Shown in pieces: positions 43,304 to 51,472 of a DNA stretch of 64,000 nucleotides. Within the stretch, counting starts at the first letter, position 1. Each line of letters opens with the position of its first letter. The DNA lies in the NCBI RefSeq assembly GCF_000261685.1, contig NZ_AJQE01000162.1, positions 1 to 64,000 of the forward strand, written 5' to 3'. Origin of the DNA: Bradyrhizobium genomosp. I (2014). GTDB taxonomy: Bacteria; Pseudomonadota; Alphaproteobacteria; Rhizobiales; Xanthobacteraceae. Below the pieces are notes generated by a model. The model searched no databases and was not told the origin of the DNA. It was given only the letters and a program-made list of their open reading frames with translations. The position numbers and the translations under genes are program-made.

Positions 43304-43702
43304 TCAGTATGGCAGGAAAGGCGCAGCCAACACTGCGAGCATGCCAAAAGCCGCAACGTTCCAGAACAGAGAGCGGATGAGCGGGACGCCGGAGACATAA
43401 AGCACGCTGTAAGCGATACGACCGCCGATATAGGCGATCGCCCCCCAACGGGTCAGCTCATTGTGGACGCCGGCCGCCTGAGCGACGAGGATCGCCGCAG
43501 CGAAGAATGGAAACGTCTCCATGTAATTGCGGAAGTTGCGGTTGATCCGCCCCGGGATCGGCCTAAGCGGAGGTATCTCGCGATCGCGCGGGCTTGCAGC
43601 CCAAGTCAGGCCGTACTGCGCGTTCGCAGCTTGTGCTGCGGCGACGAGTTGAAGGAAGCCCCAAACGATTGCGGCTGCCAGCATCATGAGTTCGAAGCTC
43701 AT
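43304..43702 (-). CDS. MAPEG family membrane protein
   Basis: 132 residues, four hydrophobic segments. MAPEG signature region: INRNFRNYMETFPFFAAAILVAQ near residue 53 (the family's N-x-x-E-x-F/P motif), then a GGRIAYSVLYVSGVPLIRS block. Eukaryotic relatives act in eicosanoid and glutathione metabolism; bacterial members are mostly uncharacterised. Start ATG at 43702 has AGGACGGG upstream. A more distant MAPEG protein is encoded at 48894-49316. Confidence 0.88.
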   Translation of the reverse strand: MSFELMMLAAAIVWGFLQLVAAAQAANAQYGLTWAASPRDREIPPLRPIPGRINRNFRNYMETFPFFAAAILVAQAAGVHNELTRWGAIAYIGGRIAYSVLYVSGVPLIRSLFWNVAAFGMLAVLAAPFLPY

Positions 43703-43772
43703 GCCATCCCGTCCTCTTTCAAGATGCTTCTTGAGGGCGATGGATTTCGCCGCGCTCAACCCATCCTGCGGG

Positions 43773-44153
43773 CTAGAAAATCCACAGCTTCCCGTTGCCT
43801 TGGATGGAGCCAGATTCGTATGGCCCGCCAATTTCGAACGAGATCGTCAGCGTTTGGCCATCGTCAAATTTGAGCGAAGGCTGATCGCCCTCAGGTGTAA
43901 CGTCTAGAACACATAGCTTCTGCCCAAGCAATGCGTGGAAACGTACCGGATTTTGAGTTCGACAACCCTTGTTCGGCTCGAACGTCTCTTCCACACGACG
44001 ATCGCTATAGTAGAAAGGCGCGCTAACCGTGATGCCCGCGTCAACATTGGGTCCACTTAGCAAGAAGCGGACCTCATAGTGACCAATAGTGAACTGCGTG
44101 AGTTCTGAGCCCACGAGATAATCAAGCTGATCTTTGTGCGGAAGTGGATGCAT
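43773..44153 (-). CDS. Hypothetical protein of atypical composition
   Basis: 126 residues from the ATG at 44153 (AAGG 7 bases upstream; a GTG two codons earlier is possible). No signal peptide or membrane segment. Beta-rich pattern with YEVRFLLSGPNVDAGITVSA, then YYSDRRVEETFEP and a final LKFDDGQTLTISFEIGGPY. It may belong to a small DUF6188-like group of intracellular proteins, but I am not sure. Codon use is visibly less GC-rich than its neighbours, suggesting recent arrival. It follows guaA by 43 bases on the same strand. Confidence 0.65.
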   Translation of the reverse strand: MHPLPHKDQLDYLVGSELTQFTIGHYEVRFLLSGPNVDAGITVSAPFYYSDRRVEETFEPNKGCRTQNPVRFHALLGQKLCVLDVTPEGDQPSLKFDDGQTLTISFEIGGPYESGSIQGNGKLWIF

Positions 44154-44196
44154 CCCCACACCTTGCCACTCGGTATGATCTTAAGGCTAAAGCCCC

Positions 44197-45795
44197 TCAT
44201 TCCCACTCAATCGTCCCGGGCGGCTTGCTCGTCACGTCATACACCACCCGGTTCACGCCCTTCACCTCGTTGATAATGCGCGTCGCGGTCTCGCCCAGAA
44301 ACTTCATGTCGAACTGATAGAAGTCGGCGGTCATGCCGTCGGTGGAGGTGACGGCGCGCAGGCCGACGACGTAGTCGTAGGTGCGGCCGTCGCCCATGAC
44401 GCCGACGGTTTTCACCGGCAGCAGCACGGCAAAGGCCTGCCAGATCTCGTCGTAGAGGCCGTGCTTACGGATCTGGTCGATATAGACGGCATCCGCCTTG
44501 CGCAGGATGTCGAGCTTGTCCTTCGTGATCTCGCCGGGGCAGCGGATGGCAAGGCCCGGGCCCGGAAACGGGTGGCGGCCGACGAAGATTTCGGGCAGGC
44601 CGAGCTCACGGCCGAGCTTGCGGACCTCGTCCTTGAACAGCTCGCGCAGGGGCTCGACGAGCTTCATGTTCATGCGCTCGGGGAGGCCACCGACATTGTG
44701 GTGCGACTTGATGGTGACCGAGGGGCCGCCGGTGAAGGAGACGCTCTCGATCACGTCAGGATAGAGCGTGCCTTGCGCCAGGAAGTCGGCGCCGCCGATC
44801 TTCTTGGCCTCGGCCTCGAACACCTCGATGAAGAGGCGGCCGATCGTCTTGCGCTTCGCTTCCGGATCGGTGACGCCTTCGAGCTCGCCGAGGAACTGCT
44901 TGGACGCATCCACGTGCACGAGCGGGATGTTGTAGTGGTGGCGGAAGAGGTCGACGACCTGCTCGGCCTCGTTGAGGCGCATCAGGCCATGGTCGACGAA
45001 GACGCACGTCAGCTGGTCGCCGATGGCTTCGTGGATCAAGACCGCCGCGACCGCTGAATCGACGCCGCCGGAGAGGCCGCAGATCACCCTGCCCTTGCCG
45101 ACCTGCTGGCGGATCTTTGCGATCTCCTCCTCGCGGAAGGCGCGCATGGTCCAGTCGCCGGTGAGGCCGGCGATCTTGCGCACGAAGTTGCGGATGAGTT
45201 TCGCGCCGTCGGGCGTGTGCACCACTTCGGGGTGGAACATCAGGCCGTAATACTTGCGCGTCTCGTCCTGGATGATCGCGAACGGCGCGTTCGGCGAGGT
45301 GCCGGCGACGGAGAAGCCCGGCGGCATCCTGGTGATGCGGTCGCCATGGCTCATCCAGACCTGATTCTTGCTGCCTGACGACCAGACGTCCTCGAACAGC
45401 TTGCTCTCGGCCTTGACCTCGACGTCGGCGCGGCCGAACTCGCGGTGATGGCCGCCCTCGACCTCGCCGCCGAGCTGCGCCGCCATGGTCATCTGGCCGT
45501 AGCAGATGCCCATCACGGGCACGCCGGAGGCGAAGATCAATTGCGGCGCGCGCGGCGAGCCGGCTTCGTGCACCGACTCCGGGCCGCCGGAGAGGATCAC
45601 CGCCTTAGGCTTCATCTCCTTGAAGGCCTCTTCGGCCTTGTTGAACGGGACGATCTCGCAATAGACACCGTCCTCGCGCACGCGACGCGCGATCAGCTGC
45701 GTCACCTGGCTGCCGAAGTCGACGATGAGAATCTTGTCATGCGCCGAGGCCACGGAGGGCGTCGACGCGGAGCGGTCGTTCTGTGCTGCTGTCAT
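44197..45795 (-). CDS. guaA: GMP synthase (glutamine-hydrolysing)
   Basis: 532 residues; converts XMP to GMP with ATP and glutamine. Glutamine amidotransferase domain with nucleophile GICYGQM near residue 94, ATP-pyrophosphatase domain with P-loop [11 protein letters not shown] near 242, and the C-terminal dimerisation domain ending [20 protein letters not shown] ([16 protein letters not shown]). Start ATG at 45795 matches the family's alphaproteobacterial N-terminus (a short Ala/Ser-rich lead before [10 protein letters not shown]). Divergent from a SnoaL-like gene. guaB, the preceding enzyme, is 7 kb away on the same strand. Confidence 0.98.
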   Translation of the reverse strand: MTAAQNDRSASTPSVASAHDKILIVDFGSQVTQLIARRVREDGVYCEIVPFNKAEEAFKEMKPKAVILSGGPESVHEAGSPRAPQLIFASGVPVMGICYGQMTMAAQLGGEVEGGHHREFGRADVEVKAESKLFEDVWSSGSKNQVWMSHGDRITRMPPGFSVAGTSPNAPFAIIQDETRKYYGLMFHPEVVHTPDGAKLIRNFVRKIAGLTGDWTMRAFREEEIAKIRQQVGKGRVICGLSGGVDSAVAAVLIHEAIGDQLTCVFVDHGLMRLNEAEQVVDLFRHHYNIPLVHVDASKQFLGELEGVTDPEAKRKTIGRLFIEVFEAEAKKIGGADFLAQGTLYPDVIESVSFTGGPSVTIKSHHNVGGLPERMNMKLVEPLRELFKDEVRKLGRELGLPEIFVGRHPFPGPGLAIRCPGEITKDKLDILRKADAVYIDQIRKHGLYDEIWQAFAVLLPVKTVGVMGDGRTYDYVVGLRAVTSTDGMTADFYQFDMKFLGETATRIINEVKGVNRVVYDVTSKPPGTIEWE

Positions 45796-45942
45796 GGCCA
45801 GCAGATACGCTGGCGCGACCCGGGCCGCAACCGCGGTGGCGGCGCGCCCACATGCTTCTTTGGGCATGGACAGGGGCATATAGGTAAGTAATATTGACCT
45901 ATTGTGCTCCACTCTCAAACAGGGGCGATCACGGAGAATGCC

Positions 45943-46314
45943 ATGTCACAGCATCATCAGCCATCATCGCTTGCCGCGCTCGGCCGGACCTGGATCGAGG
46001 CCTGGAATGCGCGCGATCTCGATCGTGTGCTTGCGCTCTATGACGAGGCGGCTGTGATGACCTCGGACCGCATCCCCGCCCTGGGGTTCGACGCGAGCGG
46101 CACCGTCCGCGGCAAGGACAGCTTGCGCGCCTATTGGGGCAAGGCGCTCGCCCTGCTGCCGGAACTGCATTTCTCGCTGATCGATCTGTTCGTCAGCCCG
46201 GACAGTGTCGTGGTGTTCTACGAGAACGAGCGGGGGAAGAAGATTTGCGAATACCTGCGGGTGAACGACGCCGGGCTGATCGTGCAGGGTTCGGCGAATC
46301 ATTTGGTGCACTAA
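45943..46314 (+). CDS. NTF2/SnoaL-like protein
   Basis: 123 residues, small cone fold: [25 protein letters not shown] near residue 12 (two parts: [15 protein letters not shown] and [10 protein letters not shown]), a central [13 protein letters not shown] helix and [18 protein letters not shown] near the end. Start ATG at 45943 has GGAG 6 bases upstream. Stand-alone gene divergent from guaA. The function cannot be called; many relatives are ligand-binding or cyclase-like proteins. Confidence 0.84.
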   Translation: MSQHHQPSSLAALGRTWIEAWNARDLDRVLALYDEAAVMTSDRIPALGFDASGTVRGKDSLRAYWGKALALLPELHFSLIDLFVSPDSVVVFYENERGKKICEYLRVNDAGLIVQGSANHLVH

Positions 46315-46323
46315 GCCTATCCC

Positions 46324-46440
46324 CGTCATTGCGAGTTTAGCACCGGCCGAGGGCCGACCCCTCTTGATGTAACGGCGTCCAGAATCGTTCCGCGGATCCA
46401 GTCCTAGATTGCTTCGTCGTAAGAGCTCCTCGCAATGACG
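46324..46440. repeat. Intergenic fold-back repeat, CGTCATTGCGAG type, copy 2
   Basis: Begins CGTCATTGCGAG and ends CTCGCAATGACG; the inner part contains GATTGCTTCGTCG as in the copy at 30154-30240, but the left arm is degenerate and about 30 bases longer. Located between the NTF2-like and cupin genes. Confidence 0.75.
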
Positions 46441-46496
46441 GAGTTTGCTGCTAAGAGCTGGGCAAAGCAGCGCCGCTCTCACTTCAGGGCCTTCCC

Positions 46497-46829
46497 ATGA
46501 AACTCCCCACCTCCCCCTTTACCGTCACCGACTGGAGCCGGATCGAGGCGACCACGCATCCCGGCGAGAGCGGTGAGGCCAAGTGGCGCACGCTCAATAT
46601 CGGCGATCTCCGGGTGCGGATGGTGGAATACTCGCCGGGCTACCTGGCCGACCATTGGTGCGATCGCGGCCACGTGCTCTACGTGCTGAAGGGCGAGCTC
46701 GATTCCGAGCTGCGCGACGGGCGCACCTTCAAGCTCACCGCAGGAATGAGTTACCAGGTGTCGGATTTCGGCGACGCCGCCCACCGGTCCTCGACGGCCA
46801 CCGGCGCCACGCTCTTTATCGTGGACTGA
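46497..46829 (+). CDS. DHCW-motif type cupin-fold protein
   Basis: 110 residues, compact cupin. The block YSPGYLADHWCDRGHVLYVL near residue 46 matches the small family named for its DHCW motif (here ADHWC), and the ending GMSYQVSDFGDAAHRSS is conserved. Residues His and Cys of the motif probably bind a metal. The biological role is unknown. It starts 57 bases after a repeat element with GGGCCTTCCC before the ATG, so no good ribosome site is seen. Confidence 0.88.
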   Translation: MKLPTSPFTVTDWSRIEATTHPGESGEAKWRTLNIGDLRVRMVEYSPGYLADHWCDRGHVLYVLKGELDSELRDGRTFKLTAGMSYQVSDFGDAAHRSSTATGATLFIVD

Positions 46830-46899
46830 TGCGCCGGGACGGTTTATTTGCACCGCAAAATAGCAAAGAGGGGCGACATCCCGAGCCACGGGTGGTGCC

Positions 46900-46928
46900 T
46901 TGAAGTAGCCCCAAATTCTCGCTATATT
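46900..46928 (+). promoter_or_regulatory. Sigma-70 promoter of the cold-shock gene
   Basis: TTGAAG (46900-46905), a 17-base spacer, and TATATT (46923-46928). Predicted start of transcription near 46935, giving a 5' leader of about 154 bases before the cold-shock gene. Long leaders are typical of cspA-type genes and often carry thermosensitive structure. Confidence 0.75.
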
Positions 46929-47088
46929 GTGATCATCGATACTTGGCCGAACGACTGGGCCGCTTCGCTTCGTTACCGACGGGCGCGCACGCTTCAGATG
47001 ACTTCTCCAAACATCGACTGAACAGGATCAAGGGCGCAGCGACGCGTACCGGTCCGCGTGCGTACCCTCTCTAACAAAGGAAATTCCC

Positions 47089-47298
47089 ATGGCTATGGGC
47101 ACCGTGAAGTGGTTCAACACCCAAAAGGGTTATGGTTTCATCCAGCCGGACGACGGCCAGAAGGACGTGTTCGTGCACATCAGCGCGGTCGAGCGCGCCG
47201 GCCTCTCCACCCTCAACGAGGGCCAGAAGGTCTCGTTCGACATCGTCGCCGATCGCCGCAGCGGCAAGTCCTCGGCTGACAATCTCCGCGTCGGCTAA
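47089..47298 (+). CDS. CspA family cold-shock protein
   Basis: 69 residues, single cold-shock domain. RNA-binding motifs RNP1 KGYGFIQ near residue 15 and RNP2 VFVHIS near 28 are intact. RNA chaperone binding single-stranded nucleic acid. Start ATG at 47089 has AAGGA 7 bases upstream. Own transcription unit: promoter at 46900-46928, long leader, and a strong terminator at 47358-47399. Confidence 0.97.
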   Translation: MAMGTVKWFNTQKGYGFIQPDDGQKDVFVHISAVERAGLSTLNEGQKVSFDIVADRRSGKSSADNLRVG

Positions 47299-47357
47299 CG
47301 CCCGCGCACCGGCGCTTCTGACCACGGACGTACCGGCAGAAGCGCTAGAAACGAAGA

Positions 47358-47399
47358 AAGCCCCGCGAACCGGGATTCGGTTCGCGGGGCTTTTGTTTT
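47358..47399 (+). terminator. Rho-independent terminator of the cold-shock gene
   Basis: Perfect 15-base arms AAGCCCCGCGAACCG (47358-47372) and CGGTTCGCGGGGCTT (47378-47392), a 5-base loop, then TTGTTTT. It is the clearest intrinsic terminator in the window. Confidence 0.95.
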
Positions 47400-47409
47400 G
47401 GCCCCCTGT

Positions 47410-47512
47410 CGTTCCGGGGGCGCGCGGAGGGGCGACCCCGGCATCAGTCGCACGGTGGTTCTCTGCGCCTCGATGGATTCCGGGTTCTCGCTTCCCGAAT
47501 TCCGGAATGACG
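47410..47512. repeat. Intergenic fold-back repeat, CCGGAATGACG type
   Basis: Left end CGTTCCGGGGGCG, right end ATTCCGGAATGACG, with GGATTCCGGGTTCTCG inside. Related to the units at 7098-7179 and 54473-54520. It fills most of the gap between the cold-shock terminator and the rsmB stop. Confidence 0.65.
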
Positions 47513-47523
47513 GCGGAGTGCGG

Positions 47524-48825
47524 TCAGCCCGCTTTCCGCAGCACCGACACGAAGAACCCGTCCGTTCCCGTACGGAGCGGCGTCATCAGCCAGCCTTCCG
47601 CCGACTGCAGCGCGGCCTCGCCAAAAGCTTCCGCCTTGTCCCAGAGCACGCTGGCGGTCTGTTCGGGCGGGACGACCGCGAACTCGCCATGGCGCGCGAC
47701 GAACGCCCTCACCTGCTCGCCGTTCTCTTCCGCCAGCACCGAGCAGGTGATGTAGGCGATGCGGCCACCCGGCTTCACCAGTGGCACGGCGCGCGCGAGC
47801 ACCTCGGCCTGGTCGCGCAGGCGGATCTCGAGCGCGCCGGGGCGCATGCGCCATTTGGCATCGGGGTTGCGGCGCCAGGTACCGGTTCCCGTGCAGGGGG
47901 CGTCGATCACGACGAGGTCGGCCGAGGCGCGAATGTCCGCCAGCGGATCGGTCTCGCCCTTGGGCGTGCGAACGTCGGCATTGTGGACGCCGGCGCGCAA
48001 CAGCCGTTCGTGAATGGGCGCGAGCTGGCGCTTGTCACGGTCGGTCGCGATCAACCGGCCCTTGCCCTGCATCAAGGCCGCGAGCGCCAGCGTCTTGCCG
48101 CCGGCGCCGGCGCAGAGATCGATCACCTGCTCGCCGGGTTTTGCCGCGGTGAACTGGGCCGCAAGCTGCGATCCTTCATCCTGCACTTCAATTGCGCCCT
48201 TGATGAAATCCTCTTCCGCCTGGATGCCGGGGTTGCGCGCATCGGCCGAAAGCTCGATGCGCAGGCCCGTTGCCGACCACGGCGTCGGTTTCGCATGAAG
48301 ATGAGCAAGCGCCTTCAGTACCTTGTCGCGATTGGATTTTAGCGTGTTGACGCGCAAATCGAGCGGGGCCCGGCTGGCCATTGCGGCCGCTTCCGCGGCG
48401 CGGGTCTCGCCGAAGACTTTTTCAAGGTGCGGATCCAGCCATTCGGGATAGTCGCCGGCCACGGCGGCGGGCGCGTCCTTGAGCGAGCGCGAGGCGAGCG
48501 CGGTCTGCTCGGCCTCGGTCAGCGGCGCCGGCGCAAACCGGCTGCCGTCGAACAGCGCGGCCATGGTGGCCGTGTCCAGGTTGCGCTCGAGGCGAAGCAT
48601 GCCGATCAGCCGTCCCCGCGCGGTATCGGAATCCATCAGATGCGCGCTCGAAGCGTAACGACGCAGCACGTCCCAGACGAGACCGGCGATCGCGGCGCGG
48701 TCGCCGGAACCGGCGAAGCGGTGCGCGGTGCCCCACTCCTTCAGCGCCTTGGCCGCGGGGACGCGATCCCTCTCGATGGTGTCGATCAGTTCAATGGCTG
48801 CGGACAGCCGGGCAGCGGGGGTCAT
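47524..48825 (-). CDS. rsmB: RsmB/NOP family rRNA (cytosine-5) methyltransferase
   Basis: 433 residues. An N-terminal NusB-like RNA-binding region precedes a Rossmann methyltransferase: SAM-binding VIDLCAGAGGKTLALAALM near residue 234, motif IV DAPCTGTGTWRRNPDAKW near 305 (Cys for release) and motif VI ITCSVLAEENGEQV near 358 (catalytic Cys in TCS). Modifies C5 of a 16S rRNA cytosine (C967 in E. coli). It lies between guaB and guaA on the same strand. Start ATG at 48825. Confidence 0.93.
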   Translation of the reverse strand: MTPAARLSAAIELIDTIERDRVPAAKALKEWGTAHRFAGSGDRAAIAGLVWDVLRRYASSAHLMDSDTARGRLIGMLRLERNLDTATMAALFDGSRFAPAPLTEAEQTALASRSLKDAPAAVAGDYPEWLDPHLEKVFGETRAAEAAAMASRAPLDLRVNTLKSNRDKVLKALAHLHAKPTPWSATGLRIELSADARNPGIQAEEDFIKGAIEVQDEGSQLAAQFTAAKPGEQVIDLCAGAGGKTLALAALMQGKGRLIATDRDKRQLAPIHERLLRAGVHNADVRTPKGETDPLADIRASADLVVIDAPCTGTGTWRRNPDAKWRMRPGALEIRLRDQAEVLARAVPLVKPGGRIAYITCSVLAEENGEQVRAFVARHGEFAVVPPEQTASVLWDKAEAFGEAALQSAEGWLMTPLRTGTDGFFVSVLRKAG

Positions 48826-48843
48826 TTAAGTCTTTCAGTTTTG

Positions 48844-48890
48844 CGCATGAACCTATCGGAAAACCGGCATCCACTTTTCCGGATCATGCG
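48844..48890. repeat. 47-bp palindromic repeat, copy 2
   Basis: Starts CGCATGA and ends CACTTTTCCGGATCATGCG, with CGGAAAACCG inside. Nearly the same as 18734-18780; even the flanking TTG before CGCATGA is shared. It lies between rsmB and the MAPEG gene. Confidence 0.75.
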
Positions 48891-48893
48891 CGA

Positions 48894-49316
48894 TCAGATC
48901 AGCAGCAGCAGCTTCAGCGCGAAGTAAATCCACATCGCCAGCAGCACCAGCACGCCGGCAAGCCAGACGGTGGAGCGCCGGCCCAGATCGTTCGAGGACA
49001 CGAAGATCCCGGCATGGGCAAAGCGCGTCACGACGAACACCCAGGACATCAGCACGATGAAGAGATCGGCGCGACGCAACGGCAATGCCAGCGCGATCAG
49101 GACGTAGAACAGGACCGGCAGCTCGAACTGGTTGCGGTAGCAATTGGCGATTTGTGTGGCGCCCTTCGGCCAGTTCGGCTCGCCCAGCGCAACGTCGCGA
49201 ATCCTGGTTTCGCCGGAGACCAGCGTCTTGCGGCGCGCGACGACCATGCCGATCAGAAGCGCGAAGGTGAGAGCGACCTGCACGAAGACCGGCAGCAAAA
49301 CCATTTGAACGGACAT
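48894..49316 (-). CDS. MAPEG family membrane protein
   Basis: 140 residues, four hydrophobic segments. NCYRNQFELPVLFYVLIALAL near residue 62 is the family signature (N-x-x-x-Q-F-E-x-P-V-L-F), followed by an SWVFVVTRFAHAGIFVSSND block. Start ATG at 49316; longer readings are not protein-like. Bacterial members are poorly characterised. It belongs to the MAPEG subgroup often called membrane proteins of the YecN type. Compare 43304-43702. Confidence 0.88.
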   Translation of the reverse strand: MSVQMVLLPVFVQVALTFALLIGMVVARRKTLVSGETRIRDVALGEPNWPKGATQIANCYRNQFELPVLFYVLIALALPLRRADLFIVLMSWVFVVTRFAHAGIFVSSNDLGRRSTVWLAGVLVLLAMWIYFALKLLLLI

Positions 49317-49471
49317 CGGAACTTTCCCGAGAGGCGAAATGCCGCCGACCGTCATTAGCCGCGACTTTTGCCGCTGACAATGAACGACTTGAACCGGCGT
49401 TCCCGGTCTTGCGACCAACCACCGACAGTTAAAGCGATTTCGGCCCTTGAGACCCGCGGCGAGATAGCGCC

Positions 49472-50101
49472 ATGAATACCTTGTCCAGCCTCTTCACCGA
49501 ATCCGCCGACGGCCGGCTCGGCATCCTGATGTCGACGCTATCCGGTATCGCCGCGGCGCTCGCGGTCGCGCTGGCGATGACAGTCTATTTTCGCTTGAGC
49601 TACCGAATGATCTACGTGACTTGGCGCGACTTCGCCCGGCACGGCCTGGCTGCGCTCACCGCCTTCGCACTGCTCGCCTTCGCCGCCTACGACATGGGCC
49701 ACGCTGCGCTTGCCTATCTCGGCCTCAATCCGTCCAAGCCCGCCGTCGAGTTCGAGATTCGCATGCCCAGGGAGATGCTGAAGGCGGCGACGACCGACAC
49801 CCAGATCGAGCTGCATACCGATCGCAACCAGACGCTGGCGCTGGTCGACGGGGTGCGCGATCTCTCAGACGGGCGGGCGGTGCTGCGCGGCGCAGTGGTG
49901 CTCAACCACCGCACCGCGGATCGCGTTCTGGTCGTGAACCTGCCCGGCAAGGGCACCTTCGAGTTCCGCCTCCGCCTGCCGGCTGAGCCGCGGCGCTCCG
50001 AGCAGTTCGGCCCCTGGCATCTCGCCGACCGCATCGCCTCGCCGATCGCCGGCCCCGTCGCCCCGCAGGACGGCTACACGATCCGCTACCGCGTGCTTTA
50101 A
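49472..50101 (+). CDS. Hypothetical protein with two membrane segments
   Basis: 209 residues. Membrane segments at about 20-41 (SGIAAALAVALAMTVYF) and 55-75 (GLAALTAFALLAFAAYD), then a soluble, probably periplasmic domain with beta pattern (EFEIRMPREML, IELHTDRNQTLALVDGV, FEFRLRLPAEPR). I do not recognise a family. It is followed 69 bases later by a metallophosphoesterase gene on the same strand, so the two may be co-expressed. Start ATG at 49472. Confidence 0.78.
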   Translation: MNTLSSLFTESADGRLGILMSTLSGIAAALAVALAMTVYFRLSYRMIYVTWRDFARHGLAALTAFALLAFAAYDMGHAALAYLGLNPSKPAVEFEIRMPREMLKAATTDTQIELHTDRNQTLALVDGVRDLSDGRAVLRGAVVLNHRTADRVLVVNLPGKGTFEFRLRLPAEPRRSEQFGPWHLADRIASPIAGPVAPQDGYTIRYRVL

Positions 50102-50170
50102 ACTTTGTTCGTTGCGATCCATGCCCGCGCCGTCATCGTTCCGACGCGCGACGACGGGTAGGATAATCGC

Positions 50171-51013
50171 ATGCCCGAATTTCGCCTGACCCAGATTTCC
50201 GACACCCATCTCGGCCGGCGCTTTCCCGGCCTCATCGCCAACTTCCACCGTATCAGCGAGCACATCGACGCCGACAGGCCCGATCTCGTCGTCAACACCG
50301 GCGACGTCTCATTCGACGGGCCGACCAACCGGGACGATGTCGAATTCGCGAAAGGCCTGCACGAGGCCCTGCCCGTCAGCTGCCGCTACCTCCCCGGCAA
50401 TCACGACATCGGCGACAATCCGACCGCGATCGGGCCGGCGCCGAAGCCGCCGGTCAGCGAGACGCACCGCCAGCTTTTCTACGACATCATCGGCGAAGAC
50501 CATTGGTCGTTCGAGGCCGCGGGCTGGCGCTTCATCGGCCTCAATTCGCTGGTGATGAATTCAGGCCTCGCCTTCGAGGCCGAGCAGTTCGACTGGCTCG
50601 CCTCCGAGATCGCGCGCACGAACGGCAGGCCGGTCGCGCTGTTCCTGCACAAGCCGCTGTTTCTCGGCCTGCCCGACGACCCCGAGACGCCGGAAACCTC
50701 GATTCGCTACGTGCCACAACCGGCGCGGGCGCGGCTGATCGAGATGTTCGGCACTATCGACCTGCGTCTCATCGCCAGCGGTCACGTGCACCAGCGGCGT
50801 GACTTTACCCATCGCCACACCCGCCACGTCTGGGCGCCGTCGGCCGGTTTCGTCATCAACGATCAGCGCCAGGACCGGATCGCGATCAAGGAAGTCGGCC
50901 TCGTCGAATACCGCTTCCAGCCAGACGGCCTCGAGGTTCGCCACGTCCGCGCGGCGGGCCAGGTGGACGTCGACATCGAGGAGCTTCTCGCGCAGATGGG
51001 CGGCGAGCACTGA
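50171..51013 (+). CDS. Metallophosphoesterase (calcineurin-like)
   Basis: 280 residues with the full set of metal-binding motifs: ISDTHLGRR near residue 7, NTGDVSFDG near 42, PGNHDIGD near 75, LFLHKPLF near 160 and SGHVHQRRDF near 200. Such enzymes cleave phosphodiesters or phosphomonoesters using two metals; cyclic nucleotide phosphodiesterases (CpdA/Icc-like) are a near relative. The natural substrate cannot be fixed from sequence. No signal peptide. Confidence 0.92.
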   Translation: MPEFRLTQISDTHLGRRFPGLIANFHRISEHIDADRPDLVVNTGDVSFDGPTNRDDVEFAKGLHEALPVSCRYLPGNHDIGDNPTAIGPAPKPPVSETHRQLFYDIIGEDHWSFEAAGWRFIGLNSLVMNSGLAFEAEQFDWLASEIARTNGRPVALFLHKPLFLGLPDDPETPETSIRYVPQPARARLIEMFGTIDLRLIASGHVHQRRDFTHRHTRHVWAPSAGFVINDQRQDRIAIKEVGLVEYRFQPDGLEVRHVRAAGQVDVDIEELLAQMGGEH

Positions 51014-51022
51014 CGCGGCCAC

Positions 51023-51319
51023 TCAGGCGACGCTCTTGAGATCCTGCTGGATGGCGGCGAGCAGGGATTGCAGCGCCTCGCTGTTCACCGGCCTGGCCGC
51101 GGGATCATCGGCAGGCGGCTGCCCGGCAGTTTGCACGGGCTTGCCCGGTCGCTTCGGAAATGGCGGCGGCGCCGGCATCGCGGGGCGGGCTAAATCGCCC
51201 TCCTCGTCGACATGGACGAACTTGCCATGGATGACGTCGTCGCGACGGCCCATGACGAACATGGTCGTCCAATAACCGGCGGCCAACAGGATTACGCAGA
51301 AAAAACCAATCTCTAACAT
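51023..51319 (-). CDS. Small membrane-anchored hypothetical protein
   Basis: 98 residues. One N-terminal membrane segment (residues 2-22, EIGFFCVILLAAGYWTTMFV), a basic RRDD turn, a Pro/Ala-rich linker and a short helical C-terminus (SEALQSLLAAIQQDLKSV). Ends 10 bases after the convergent phosphoesterase gene. No recognised family; short single-pass proteins of this sort are common in Hyphomicrobiales. Confidence 0.7.
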   Translation of the reverse strand: MLEIGFFCVILLAAGYWTTMFVMGRRDDVIHGKFVHVDEEGDLARPAMPAPPPFPKRPGKPVQTAGQPPADDPAARPVNSEALQSLLAAIQQDLKSVA

Positions 51320-51472
51320 CGCAGCACCTGAAATATGCGCGATGATTCAACGTCTTCGCCTTGGGGTCAATGAACCGGCGATCACACCTGCGGCTTTTGC
51401 GGAACAGGTGTGGCCGATCGGTCACTCTTTGTTAACCATGTCTCCCGCCGCCCCGGAGGCGGAAGCGGCGTG

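Noticed and set aside
45880..45902. ATAGGT-N11-ACCTAT between guaA and the NTF2-like gene as an operator
   Set aside because: Six-base arms with a long spacer and no second copy; it could be chance in a less GC-rich gap.
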